NCBI GenBank assembly: GCA_021792755.1
Contig: JAJYUA010000028.1
Location: 1-54,783, forward strand
Length of the DNA stretch: 54,783 bases
Direction: 5' to 3'
Source of the DNA: Pseudomonadota bacterium
GTDB lineage: Bacteria; Pseudomonadota; Gammaproteobacteria; Steroidobacterales; Steroidobacteraceae
Shown: positions 7,522 through 15,771 of the stretch, piece after piece
Layout: each line of letters starts with the position of its first letter
Numbering within the stretch: the first letter of the stretch is position 1
The notes under the pieces: model-generated
Databases searched by the model: none
What the model saw: only the letters and a program-made list of their open reading frames with translations
What the model was told of the DNA's origin: nothing
Position numbers and translations under genes: made by a program

Positions 7522-8319
7522 TCAGCCCGTGGGTTTGCCCATCAGCCGCTTCGCCGCCCGCCTGGCCGCATCCGTGTCCGGAAACTGCTTGACGACCTGC
7601 CTCAGCATAGCGTTCCCCTCATGTGTTCTGCCCTGCGCGAGCAGCACGTTGCCGAGAGCGAGCATGGCATCGGCCGCCTTGCCCGAATTCGGCCAGCGGG
7701 TGAACACGGAACGGAAGGCCTGCTCGGCTCTCGTGTAGTGCTGATCCACGAAATGCGTCTCGCCCAGCCAGTACTCGGCATTCGGCGCAAGCGGACTCGA
7801 GGGGTAGCGCCTCAGGAACCCCTCGAAGCCGCTGGCGGCTGCCGGGTAGCTGCCGGCCTTCAGCGCATCGAACGCCTTCCCGTAAGCGGACTGCTGGGCG
7901 GGCGTGACCCCGGGCAGCGCACCGAGCGCCGAAGCGTTGCCCGCGGCAGCCGAAGCCGCGGGGCCCGCCGCCGCGGCGGCGGCGCCGAGCACCGGTCCGG
8001 GGCCTTGCGCCACGCGCCGCTCGAGGGCGGTCATCCGTTTGTCGAGATTGGCATACAAATCCCGCTGCTGCTTCCGCAGCCTTTTGTTGGTGCGCTGCAG
8101 ATCATCGACCTTGCCCTTCAGATCCCGGATCTGAGCTTGCAGGCTGTTCTGCCGCTCGGCAAGCTGCACGAGGCTGCCGTTCCGCACGAAGTGCTCGAGC
8201 TTCGAGACCCGCGCATCGAGGTTATCGAGCCTCACCTGCGTCGGATCGGGACCGGTTGCGCAGCCGGCGAGCAGCGTCGCTAGCGCCGCGGCAGGCATCA
8301 ACAAACGTAAGGCACGCAT
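7522..8319 (-). CDS. cpoB: Cell division coordinator CpoB (YbgF), lipoprotein form
   Basis: A 265-aa periplasmic protein that in E. coli links Tol-Pal constriction with PBP1B. The N-terminal third (about 30-105) is a heptad-rich coiled coil used for trimerisation. An Ala/Gly/Pro-rich linker follows (about 108-140). Three TPR-like repeats fill the C-terminus (YGKAFDALKAGSYPAA, PNAEYWLGETHF, ADAMLALGNVLLAQG). The signal peptide ends in 'LLAGC' with Cys 20, a lipobox, whereas the E. coli protein is soluble; anchoring is therefore predicted here. The gene follows pal directly, as in Pseudomonas. Confidence 0.93.
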   Translation of the reverse strand: MRALRLLMPAAALATLLAGCATGPDPTQVRLDNLDARVSKLEHFVRNGSLVQLAERQNSLQAQIRDLKGKVDDLQRTNKRLRKQQRDLYANLDKRMTALERRVAQGPGPVLGAAAAAAGPAASAAAGNASALGALPGVTPAQQSAYGKAFDALKAGSYPAAASGFEGFLRRYPSSPLAPNAEYWLGETHFVDQHYTRAEQAFRSVFTRWPNSGKAADAMLALGNVLLAQGRTHEGNAMLRQVVKQFPDTDAARRAAKRLMGKPTG

Positions 8320-8343
8320 GGGCAGACTCCCGCCGGACGACTC

Positions 8344-8901
8344 TTACTTCGGCGGTTGCATGGGCGTCAGGTAGACGATGTGCACTCGCCGATTCTCCGC
8401 CCACGCGGCCCGGTTGTTGGCCGGATTGATCGGATCCGCCTCGCCATAGCTCACCACCGTGATCTGATTCGGCGAGACGCCCTGCAGCAGCATCGCCTGG
8501 CGGACGGACTCCGCGCGGCGCATGCCCAGGCCGATGTTGTATTCCGGCGAGCCGCGGTCATCCGTGTAGCCTTCCAGGCGCACGCGCGCGGTCGGATGGT
8601 CGGCAAGGTACTTGGCATGCGCCGCGACGACCCGGATGCCGTGCCCGCGGATCACCGAGCTGTTGAACGCAAAGTGAATGAGGCGGTCGGCGAGCAGCCC
8701 CTGCTCCGGCCCGGCAACGGACCGCTGGCTGCCGAGGGCGCCCTCGCTGGCGTTCGTCCCGCTGCCCGCGCCCTGCGAGCTGGCCCCGGCTGCCGCCCCG
8801 CCGGCCGTTTGGCTCGACACGGGCTTGACGGGCGGCTTGCTCGCGCAGGCGGCCAGCCCCAGCGCTCCCGACACCAACAACACCGCAAGAATACGACGCA
8901 T
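8344..8901 (-). CDS. pal: Peptidoglycan-associated lipoprotein Pal
   Basis: A 185-aa outer-membrane lipoprotein of the Tol-Pal system. The lipobox 'LAAC' places the lipidated Cys at residue 19. Residues 25-65 are a Gly/Ser/Ala-rich linker. The OmpA-like domain (about 72-182) shows 'IHFAFNSSVI', 'YLADHPTARVRLEGYTDDRG', 'NIGLGMRRAESV' and 'NRRVHIVY', with the Asp and Arg residues that bind meso-diaminopimelate of peptidoglycan. The gene lies between tolB and cpoB in the usual order. Confidence 0.96.
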   Translation of the reverse strand: MRRILAVLLVSGALGLAACASKPPVKPVSSQTAGGAAAGASSQGAGSGTNASEGALGSQRSVAGPEQGLLADRLIHFAFNSSVIRGHGIRVVAAHAKYLADHPTARVRLEGYTDDRGSPEYNIGLGMRRAESVRQAMLLQGVSPNQITVVSYGEADPINPANNRAAWAENRRVHIVYLTPMQPPK

Positions 8902-8988
8902 ATGTCACCTTACTCCGCATGCGCCGGCCATCCGGCGCGCATTGTTTGATTGTCACGCGGACCTCCGCGGCCCGCCTCTCTTGAAACA

Positions 8989-10314
8989 CTATCGGCGCGG
9001 GAACGGTCCCCAGGCCGGATCCTGCACCTCGCCCTGGGTCGGCTTGAGCGTCATTCCCGTCTGACCGTCGGTCGATATCGTAGCCAGAATGCTGCCGCCG
9101 CGCGCGCCTTCCAGCTGCTTGGTATAGATGATGGTCGCACCGTTCGGGGCGAAGCTCGGCGTGCTGTCGAGCGGCCCGTGCGTCAGCACGCGGAACGAGC
9201 CGGTCTTGAGGTTCTGCACGGCGATGCAGAACCTGCCGTCGACGGCCGTCACCATGGCGAGCCGCTTGCCGTTCGGCGAGACCTGCGGATCGGCATTATA
9301 GCCGTCCGTGAACGTGATGCGCTGCGGCAGGCTCCCCGGCCGGATACCGATGCGATAGACCTGCGGCGAGCCGTCGCGGTCGGAGGTGAAGTAGATCGAT
9401 TTGCCATCGGGCGCCCAAGCCGGCGAGGTGTTGATCGCCGGCGTATGGGTGATGCGGGTGAGGTGCTGGGTATGCAGATTGAGCAGGTAGATCTGTGGAT
9501 AGCCGCTGTCGCCGCTCAAGGTGAGCGCCAGATGCCGCCCGTCGGGCGAGTAGGCAGGCGCGCCATTCTCGCCCGCGCGCGCCGACACACGCCAGCGCTG
9601 CCCGGTGCGCACGCGCTGCACGTATATGGCCGAAAGGTGATTTTCGAAGGAGACGTACGCCAGCCATTTCCCATCCCGCGACCAGTCCGGCGACATGATC
9701 GGAAAGCGCGACTCGAGGATCAGGTGCTGATTGTAGCCGTCGGCGTCCGCCACCACCAACTGGTAGCGCTGGGCGGCGCCGATCCCCGTCTCGGCCACAT
9801 AGGCGATACGGGTATCGAAGGCCCCGCGGATGCCGGTGATCGCCTTGTAGATGGCATCGCTCACGCGATGCGCGGCATTGCGCAGCGCCGAGGGCGGCCC
9901 GGTGAAGCGCCTGCGCACGATGCTCTGGCCGGTCAGGATGTTCAGCAGATTGAAATCCACGGCGAGTCGCCCATTGGCGATGCGCCTCACCCTGCCGATG
10001 AGCAGATAATCGCTTCCGGTCGCCTTCCAGGCGGGAAACTTCACCTGCGCGGCGTGTGTCGGCCTTGCCGGCATCTGGCTGCGGGGCAGGACGCTGAAGC
10101 GGCCGCTGCCGGAGAGGTCATGTCGGATGACACCGGCCACGTCCGTCCCCGCCGAGGGCGGCTCGGAAAATGGCGCGATGGCGATCGGCACCGGGTGGGT
10201 CACACCGGAGGTGACCTCGATCGTCAGTTGCGCATGGGCGGGCCGCGCCGCAACCGCGGCGAGCAGCGCCGCGAGCAGCATCGTGGGGACGATGGCCTGT
10301 GTTGATTTCATCAT
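8989..10314 (-). CDS. tolB: Tol-Pal system protein TolB
   Basis: A 441-aa periplasmic beta-propeller protein that binds Pal and passes signals from the TolQRA motor. A Sec signal peptide ends near 'RPAHAQ' (about residue 29). The N-terminal TolB domain (about 30-165) has 'IAPFSEP' and 'AGVIRHDLSGSGRF'. Five to six WD40-like PD40 repeats follow, such as 'SPDWSRDGKWLAYVSFE', 'APAYSPDGRHLALTL' and 'TSPAWAPDGKSIYFTS'. It starts seven bases after the tolA stop and leads to pal after an 87-base gap. Confidence 0.96.
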   Translation of the reverse strand: MMKSTQAIVPTMLLAALLAAVAARPAHAQLTIEVTSGVTHPVPIAIAPFSEPPSAGTDVAGVIRHDLSGSGRFSVLPRSQMPARPTHAAQVKFPAWKATGSDYLLIGRVRRIANGRLAVDFNLLNILTGQSIVRRRFTGPPSALRNAAHRVSDAIYKAITGIRGAFDTRIAYVAETGIGAAQRYQLVVADADGYNQHLILESRFPIMSPDWSRDGKWLAYVSFENHLSAIYVQRVRTGQRWRVSARAGENGAPAYSPDGRHLALTLSGDSGYPQIYLLNLHTQHLTRITHTPAINTSPAWAPDGKSIYFTSDRDGSPQVYRIGIRPGSLPQRITFTDGYNADPQVSPNGKRLAMVTAVDGRFCIAVQNLKTGSFRVLTHGPLDSTPSFAPNGATIIYTKQLEGARGGSILATISTDGQTGMTLKPTQGEVQDPAWGPFPRR

Positions 10315-10321
10315 GTCTCCG

Positions 10322-11215
10322 TCAATTCGGCTTGAACTCGATAATCAGCCGGCGCTGGAACAGGGACGGATCCGGCGGCGGCGGCAGCGGTGAGGCGCGG
10401 TACACCGCCGCCTCGATGGACTCCCGCACCGCCCCATCGCCGTTACAGCGCCCGATACTCACGTTCGTCACCGCCCCTCCGGGCACCTGAGTGACATCCA
10501 GCACGCAGTCGATGCCGGAGTTGGCGCTCGCGGGCCTGATCCAGGCGTCCGCGATACGGCCTTCGATCTCCTGCGTCCAGCTGGCAAGGCCCGCCCGCGC
10601 CGCCGCATCGTTTTGCTCCTCCTGGCGAATGTTGCGCTGCAGCTCGGCAAGGGCAGCCGCCCGCGCGGCCTTCTCCCGGGCGGCTCTGCGCGCGGCGGCC
10701 AGCCGCTCGGCGGCGAGCTTTTTTTCCTCGGCCAGTTTCTTTTCCTGCGCGAGCTTGCGCGCTTCGGCGAGCTCCCGGGCCTTCGCCTTGGCTGCAGCCT
10801 CGGCGGCCAAGGCCTTCTGCCTGGCCTGCTGCCGCTCGAGCAGCTCCTGCTGCGCCTCGGCTTGGCGCTGCGCTTCGGCTTTCGCCAGCTGCGCGCGCTG
10901 GACCAGCTCCTGCGGCGTCGGCACCGGCGGCCCTTGCGTGGGCGGCGGGGTCAGTGGCTTGGGCTTGGGCTTGGGCTTGGGTTTAGGCTTGGACTTGGGC
11001 TGAAGTACAGCCTTGGGCTGCGGGACCGGTCGCGTGGCAAGCCCCAACCCCTTCAGCGTACGCGCATCGACCACGGTCGCGTCGATGGAAGGCCTCTCAG
11101 GCCTGGGGTGATCCCGGAACCGCCACCAGCCATAAGCGAGCAGGCCGATGAGGGTCCCGTGCAGCAGCACTGACATTCCGATCGACAGCCAGCGGTCGCG
11201 CCGGGACTCGGCCAT
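10322..11215 (-). CDS. tolA: Cell envelope integrity protein TolA
   Basis: A 297-aa inner-membrane protein that spans the periplasm and connects TolQR with TolB/Pal. One membrane helix lies at about residues 13-32. A Lys-Pro repeat stretch (about 68-87) and a long Ala/Lys/Glu/Arg helix (about 100-205) form domain II. The C-terminal domain III (about 210-297) has one conserved Cys pair (IDCVLDV and GRCNGDG) and 'AVYRASPLPPPPDPSLF', typical of TolA_C/TonB-like folds. It is 15 bases downstream of tolR and seven upstream of tolB. Confidence 0.95.
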   Translation of the reverse strand: MAESRRDRWLSIGMSVLLHGTLIGLLAYGWWRFRDHPRPERPSIDATVVDARTLKGLGLATRPVPQPKAVLQPKSKPKPKPKPKPKPLTPPPTQGPPVPTPQELVQRAQLAKAEAQRQAEAQQELLERQQARQKALAAEAAAKAKARELAEARKLAQEKKLAEEKKLAAERLAAARRAAREKAARAAALAELQRNIRQEEQNDAAARAGLASWTQEIEGRIADAWIRPASANSGIDCVLDVTQVPGGAVTNVSIGRCNGDGAVRESIEAAVYRASPLPPPPDPSLFQRRLIIEFKPN

Positions 11216-11230
11216 GAAGATGGGCTTCCC

Positions 11231-11677
11231 TCAGGTTCCCCGCCGGCGCTCGGCCGGCGGCAGCGTGATGAAACCGACCTTCCTTGCACCCGCGCTCTGC
11301 AGGAGAACCATGGCCTTCATCACCACCCCGTAGGCGGTCGCAGCGTCCGCCTTGAACAGCACCGGCCTGTCGGGATTCGCGGCGAGCGCAGCTGCGACGC
11401 GCGAGCGGATGGCCGCCGGGGCAGCCGGCCCCACCGTGCGGCCATTGACGCTCAAGTAGAGGTCGCCTTGCGCATCGAGCGAGAGCACGATCGGCTTGTT
11501 CTGCTGCATGTCCGCCGGCAATGTCTTGGCGGAGGCTCTCGGCAGGTCGACCTTCACACCCTGGTTGAGCAGCGGCGCGGTGATCATGAAGATGATGAGC
11601 AGCACCAGCATCACGTCGATGTAGGGCACGACGTTGATCTCGCCCATCAGCCTGCGGCCGCGGTGCAATTGCGCCAT
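11231..11677 (-). CDS. tolR: Tol-Pal system protein TolR
   Basis: A 148-aa ExbD/TolR family subunit of the proton-driven TolQR motor in the inner membrane. 'INVVPYIDVMLVLLIIFMI' (residues about 14-32) is the single membrane helix with the functionally essential Asp. The rest is the periplasmic TolR domain, with 'VDLPRAS' after the helix and 'VLFKADAATAYGVVMKAM' near the C-terminus. The protein lies between tolQ (nine bases) and tolA. Confidence 0.96.
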   Translation of the reverse strand: MAQLHRGRRLMGEINVVPYIDVMLVLLIIFMITAPLLNQGVKVDLPRASAKTLPADMQQNKPIVLSLDAQGDLYLSVNGRTVGPAAPAAIRSRVAAALAANPDRPVLFKADAATAYGVVMKAMVLLQSAGARKVGFITLPPAERRRGT

Positions 11678-11686
11678 GAACGGCTC

Positions 11687-12475
11687 CTACCGAGCCCTCG
11701 GCGCGCGCGGCACCGACCCTGCGGCCGCCGGGCCGGCGGGCGCCGGCGTTGGGCTTGTCGCGGCGGCGCCGACGGCCGCCGACACGGTGGGGGCCGAGGC
11801 CACACCCCGTCCCGTGTGCCGCTGCAGGATGGTCGAGAACTCCTCCATGAAGGCATCGAAGCGTACCTCCAGGCGGCCGACCTGGTCGGCGAAGCGGTTG
11901 TACGCGACCACCGCCGGAATGGCAGCGAAGAGGCCGACCGCCGTGGTCACGAGCGCCTGGGAAATCCCCGGCGCTACCGCGGCGAGCGTGGCCTGCCGAA
12001 CATCCCCCAGACCGGAAAAGGCGGTCATGATGCCCCAGACGGTGCCGAACAGGCCCACGTAGGGGCTGACGGAGCCGACGGTGGCGAGCGTGGCGAGGCT
12101 GTGCTCCAGGCGATCGATTTCCTTCAGCTGTGCCACACGCATCGCCCGGCGCGCCCCCTCGAGCATGAGGTCGGGCGAGCCGGAGCCGGACTGGCGCTGG
12201 CGCGCGAACTCGCGGAAGCCCATCTCGAAGATGTTCGCCATGCCGGCGGCACCGCCGCGCGATTCGATCGCCCGGTACAGCTGCGAGAGGTCTCCTCCCG
12301 ACCAGAAGTTGTTCTCGAACTGGTCGGCCTCGCGGATCGCGCGCCCGAGCAGAAGCCGCTTGCGAAAAATGATGGCCCAGGAGGTGAGCGAGCTGAGCAG
12401 CAGCAAAGCGATCACGATCTGCACCGGCACGCTCGCCTGCACCACCAGCTGGATCAGGGAAAGATGACCGTTCAT
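11687..12475 (-). CDS. tolQ: Tol-Pal system protein TolQ
   Basis: A 262-aa MotA/TolQ/ExbB channel subunit. Three membrane helices are visible at about residues 16-38, 137-158 and 170-195. The motif 'GLFGTVWGIMTAF' near 145 and 'GISQALVTTAVGLFAAIPAVVAYN' (split in the text by ordinary residues) near 170-193 line the proton path. The C-terminal tail (about 225-262) is an Ala/Pro-rich extension longer than in E. coli TolQ. It follows ybgC by 21 bases and precedes tolR by nine. Confidence 0.96.
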   Translation of the reverse strand: MNGHLSLIQLVVQASVPVQIVIALLLLSSLTSWAIIFRKRLLLGRAIREADQFENNFWSGGDLSQLYRAIESRGGAAGMANIFEMGFREFARQRQSGSGSPDLMLEGARRAMRVAQLKEIDRLEHSLATLATVGSVSPYVGLFGTVWGIMTAFSGLGDVRQATLAAVAPGISQALVTTAVGLFAAIPAVVAYNRFADQVGRLEVRFDAFMEEFSTILQRHTGRGVASAPTVSAAVGAAATSPTPAPAGPAAAGSVPRAPRAR

Positions 12476-12496
12476 GATGTACGGGCGACTCCGGGG

Positions 12497-12898
12497 TTAC
12501 TTCAACTCGTTCAGCAACTGTTCAGGCAGCTTTCTCGGTCGCATGGTGCGGGCATCGACGCACGCGACCCTCACCTGCGCGACGACGAGCGGCTCATTAT
12601 CCTTCGCACGCAGAACCTGCTGCGTGAAGCGGATCGCCACCATCCCGTCGGCGCGCGGTGAGCAGGTGATGATGAGTTCGTCATCGAGCCGCGCCGGCCT
12701 GCGGTAATCGACCGCAATGCTAACGACCACGAACAGCACCCCCGGTTCCCTGCTCAGCACGTGCTGCGAATAGCCGAGCGAGCGCAGCCACTCGGTCCGC
12801 GAGCGCTCGAGGAAGCGCAGGTAGTTTGCATAATAAACGACTCCGCCCCCGTCGGTATCTTCCCAGTACACCCGCGCCGGCCAGGAGAACTCCCTCAT
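12497..12898 (-). CDS. ybgC: Acyl-CoA thioesterase YbgC
   Basis: A 133-aa hotdog-fold thioesterase of the 4-hydroxybenzoyl-CoA thioesterase group, always found beside tolQ. The active-site region '[20 protein letters not shown]' carries the catalytic Asp, and '[12 protein letters not shown]' follows. '[15 protein letters not shown]' and 'FTQQVLR' are hotdog strands. The start at 12898 is fixed by an ATGA overlap with the ruvB stop and by the motif distance; a longer frame upstream would run through ruvB. It acts in the cytosol on short or medium acyl-CoA or acyl-ACP. Confidence 0.94.
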   Translation of the reverse strand: MREFSWPARVYWEDTDGGGVVYYANYLRFLERSRTEWLRSLGYSQHVLSREPGVLFVVVSIAVDYRRPARLDDELIITCSPRADGMVAIRFTQQVLRAKDNEPLVVAQVRVACVDARTMRPRKLPEQLLNELK

Positions 12899-13935
12899 CG
12901 GCCCTCCTCGAACAGCGGCAGCGCGGCGCCGGGGCGCTCCGGGGTCTTCAGGCCGAAGTGCTCGTAGGAGGCGCGCGTCGCCACGCGACCGCGCGCGGTC
13001 CTCACCAGGAACCCCTGTTGGATGAGAAACGGCTCGATCACATCCTCGAGCGTGCCGCGCTCCTCGCCGACGGCCGCGGCGATGCTGTCGATGCCCACCG
13101 GGCCCCCGTCGAACTTCTCGATGATGGTGGTGAGGAGCTTGCGGTCGAGCGTGTCGAACCCCTGGCGGTCGACCTCGAGCAGATCGAGCGCCGCAACGGC
13201 CACCGGCTCGCTGATGCACCCGTCGGATTTCACCTGGGCGAAATCGCGCGCCCGGCGCAGCAGCCGGTTGGCGATGCGCGGCGTCCCGCGTGAGCGCTGC
13301 GCGATGCGCCGCGCCGCCTCTTGCTCGATCGGCACGCCGAGGATCGAGGCCGAGCGGCCCACGATGCGCTCGAGATCCTCCACGCCGTAGAACTCCAGCC
13401 GCTGCGTGATGCCGAAGCGATCCCTGAGCGGGGAAGTGAGCAGCCCCGCGCGGGTGGTCGCCCCGATGAGCGTAAACGGAGGCAGGTTCAGCTTGATCGA
13501 GCGTGCCGCCGGGCCTTCCCCGATCATGATGTCGAGCTGAAAGTCCTCCATGGCCGGATAGAGCACCTCCTCGACCACCGGCGAGAGACGGTGGATCTCG
13601 TCCACGAACAGCACGTCGCGCGGCTGCAAGTTGGTCAGGATCGCCGCAAGATCCCCGGGCCGCTCGAGCACGGGGCCGGAGGTCTGGCGCAGGCTCACCC
13701 CGAGCTCGGCGGCAACGATGTGCGCAAGCGTGGTCTTGCCGAGGCCTGGTGGACCGAACACCAGCACGTGATCAAGCGCCTCGGCTCTCTGGCGGGCGGC
13801 TCCGATGAAGATCTCGAGCTGTGCCTTGACCTTTGCCTGCCCGATATACTCCGTAAGCCGCCGCGGCCGGATCGCCCGCTCGGCCTGCTCGTCCTCCCGG
13901 GTCGCATCGGCGCTGATGGGTCTGTCCGCTTGCAC
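12895..13935 (-). CDS. ruvB: Holliday junction branch migration helicase RuvB
   Basis: A 346-aa AAA+ motor that drives branch migration with RuvA. 'FIGQ'-like region '[15 protein letters not shown]' near residue 30, Walker A '[13 protein letters not shown]' near 66, Walker B '[12 protein letters not shown]' near 113, sensor 1 '[20 protein letters not shown]' near 155-174, and the arginine finger in 'LRDRFG'. The C-terminal winged helix has '[15 protein letters not shown]'. Length and order are normal. The stop overlaps ybgC and the start lies five bases after ruvA. Confidence 0.97.
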   Translation of the reverse strand: MQADRPISADATREDEQAERAIRPRRLTEYIGQAKVKAQLEIFIGAARQRAEALDHVLVFGPPGLGKTTLAHIVAAELGVSLRQTSGPVLERPGDLAAILTNLQPRDVLFVDEIHRLSPVVEEVLYPAMEDFQLDIMIGEGPAARSIKLNLPPFTLIGATTRAGLLTSPLRDRFGITQRLEFYGVEDLERIVGRSASILGVPIEQEAARRIAQRSRGTPRIANRLLRRARDFAQVKSDGCISEPVAVAALDLLEVDRQGFDTLDRKLLTTIIEKFDGGPVGIDSIAAAVGEERGTLEDVIEPFLIQQGFLVRTARGRVATRASYEHFGLKTPERPGAALPLFEEGR

Positions 13936-13940
13936 GCCCG

Positions 13941-14528
13941 CTACTCCCGCGCGGCGCCTTTCAACGCGCGCCGGATCAGCTCTTCGGTGGAATGCTCCCC
14001 GGGGCCTGCGCCCTTCAGGAGCATCGAGGCCTCCGCAGGCTTGTAGCCGAGCGCGAGCAGCGCCCCGAGCGCCTCGGACTGGGCGCTGCCGCCGGCCAGC
14101 GCCCCGGCGCCGTGCGCGTCGGGGGGCGTGCCCAGCCGGTCACGCATCTCCACCACCAGCCGCTCGGCGGTCTTGCGGCCGATGCCCGGCACCCGAGTAA
14201 GCGCGGTCACGTCTTGATTGTAGACGCACGCGGCGAAGGCCTCGACGCTGACACCCGACAGCAGCGCGAGGGCGATCTTCGGTCCCACGCCCGAGACCTT
14301 GATGAGATTGCGGAACAGCCGCCGCTCCTCCTCGGTGCCGAACGCGTAGAGGACGTGAGCATCCTCCCGCACCACCAGATGGGTGAGCAGCCGCACCTCC
14401 TGCCCGACCGCCGGCAGATGAAAGAACGTCGACATCGGCGCCTCGAGCTCGTAGCCGAGGCCGCCGGCCTCCACAGTCAGTTGCGGAGGGGTTTTCGCGA
14501 GGATCTGCCCGCGGATCGAGCCGATCAT
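13941..14528 (-). CDS. ruvA: Holliday junction branch migration protein RuvA
   Basis: A 195-aa junction-binding subunit. The start 'MIGSIRGQI' is the universal RuvA N-terminus, and the ATG at 14528 overlaps the ruvC stop (ATGA). Domain I is an OB fold (about 1-64) with '[18 protein letters not shown]'. Domain II has two helix-hairpin-helix motifs, '[17 protein letters not shown]' and '[19 protein letters not shown]'. Domain III (about 148-195) has '[16 protein letters not shown]' and contacts RuvB. Confidence 0.97.
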   Translation of the reverse strand: MIGSIRGQILAKTPPQLTVEAGGLGYELEAPMSTFFHLPAVGQEVRLLTHLVVREDAHVLYAFGTEEERRLFRNLIKVSGVGPKIALALLSGVSVEAFAACVYNQDVTALTRVPGIGRKTAERLVVEMRDRLGTPPDAHGAGALAGGSAQSEALGALLALGYKPAEASMLLKGAGPGEHSTEELIRRALKGAARE

Positions 14529-15079
14529 CTGGCAAGGCCGCTGCCGGCCGGCCTGAGCGCCACGGAATTCTCCGCAAGCTGCCTGATGCCGCGGGAATGT
14601 GCGTGACAGAGCGCAACGGCCAGCGCATCCGCAGCATCGGCCGGGAGGCCTCCTTCCAGACCGAACAGCGCTCGCACCATGTGCGCCACCTGGGGCTTCT
14701 CGGCGGACCCGGATCCGACCAGTGCCAGCTTGATCGCGCGCGGAGCGTACTCGAACACCGGCAAGCCCTTCGGCACGGCGCACAGCGCCGCACCGCGCGC
14801 CTGACCGAGCTTCAACGCGCTGTCGACATTGCGGTTCACGAACACCCGCTCGATGGCCACCTCGCCGGGCTCGTGCGCCGCGATGAGTTCCCTCAGAGAC
14901 TCGAAGATCACCTGCAGGCGCTCGGCGATACCGCCGCCCTTCGGCACCCCCACACAGCCGTGCGCCACGTGTCCCCATTGTGCTGCGCGCCACTCGATCA
15001 CACCGAAGCCGGTCGTGCGCGAGCCCGGATCGAGCCCGAGCACGCGCAGACGCTCCTGCGGCGCGAAACGCTCCGGCAC
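14525..15079 (-). CDS. ruvC: Holliday junction endonuclease RuvC
   Basis: The dimeric resolvase that cuts junctions bound by RuvAB. The four acidic residues are visible in 'RVLGLDPGSRTTGFG', 'EVAIERVF', and 'PADAADALAVALCHAH'. The frame is open to an ATG at 15136, but that start overlaps the upstream gene by 38 bases and adds residues not seen in RuvC, so the GTG at 15079 (184 aa) is preferred; neither has a strong ribosome site. The C-terminal tail of about 25 residues is not conserved. The stop overlaps the ruvA start. Confidence 0.93.
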   Translation of the reverse strand: MPERFAPQERLRVLGLDPGSRTTGFGVIEWRAAQWGHVAHGCVGVPKGGGIAERLQVIFESLRELIAAHEPGEVAIERVFVNRNVDSALKLGQARGAALCAVPKGLPVFEYAPRAIKLALVGSGSAEKPQVAHMVRALFGLEGGLPADAADALAVALCHAHSRGIRQLAENSVALRPAGSGLAR

Positions 15080-15098
15080 GCCCGGGCCCGAGCCGGGA

Positions 15099-15755
15099 TC
15101 AAATGCGCGCCAGGACCTCGTCCGATATCTCGACATTCGAATACACGTTCCACACGTCGTCCAGATCCGCCAATGCCTCGAGCAAATGCACCATGCGCTG
15201 CGCCTCCTCGCCGCGGATCGGCGCGGTGAGCGCGGCCCGCTCGGTCACCTCCGCACTCACAGGCGCCCACCCCAGGCGTATCAATTGCGAGCGCACAACC
15301 TGGAACTCCTCGGGGTCGGTCAGCACCTCTATCGCCCCGGGCCTCACGATCACGTCCTCCGCCCCGGCCGAGAGTGCCACCGGGGTCAGCCGCCGCAAGT
15401 CCTCGCCCGAGCCGTAGCGCAGCAGGCCGACGCGATCGAACAGATACCCCACCGAGCCTTCAGCGCCGAGATATCCGCCGTGCTCGGCGAGCGTCCGCCG
15501 CACCAGAGCGCCGGTGCGCTCGCGCTCATCGGTCAGGCAATCGACCAGCACCACTGCCGCACCCGGGCCATAGCCCTCGTAGCGGGCTACCTGCCGCGCT
15601 CCCCCGACGGGTTCACGCGCGTGCAAGCCCTTGACATGCTGGATATTGGTCCACTTTGGATCACTGAGCATCCGCTTGAGCGCGCGGCGCGCCATCGCTG
15701 CGTCGCCGAAAACTGCCGGGCCGGTATGATAGCCGTAAAGCGGCTCCTGAGACAC
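15099..15755 (-). CDS. YebC/TACO1-family protein with replaced N-terminal domain
   Basis: A 218-aa protein of the YebC family, whose members act in translation of proline-rich stretches or as DNA-binding regulators. Domains II and III are clear: 'ARYEGYGPGAAVVLVDCLTD', 'RRTLAEHGGYLGAEGSVGYLF' and 'VRSQLIRLGWAPVSAEV'. The usual N-terminal domain of about 80 residues, which opens with 'AGHSKWANIKHRK' and carries conserved Lys residues, is absent. In its place are about 55 residues I do not recognise. A start at 15695 (Met 21) is also possible. The gene sits next to ruvC, where normal yebC is found, and only 16 bases from the divergent relA start, which suggests a rearrangement at this junction. 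Confidence 0.75.
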   Translation of the reverse strand: MSQEPLYGYHTGPAVFGDAAMARRALKRMLSDPKWTNIQHVKGLHAREPVGGARQVARYEGYGPGAAVVLVDCLTDERERTGALVRRTLAEHGGYLGAEGSVGYLFDRVGLLRYGSGEDLRRLTPVALSAGAEDVIVRPGAIEVLTDPEEFQVVRSQLIRLGWAPVSAEVTERAALTAPIRGEEAQRMVHLLEALADLDDVWNVYSNVEISDEVLARI

Positions 15756-15771
15756 TCAGGCCTTACGCCCC

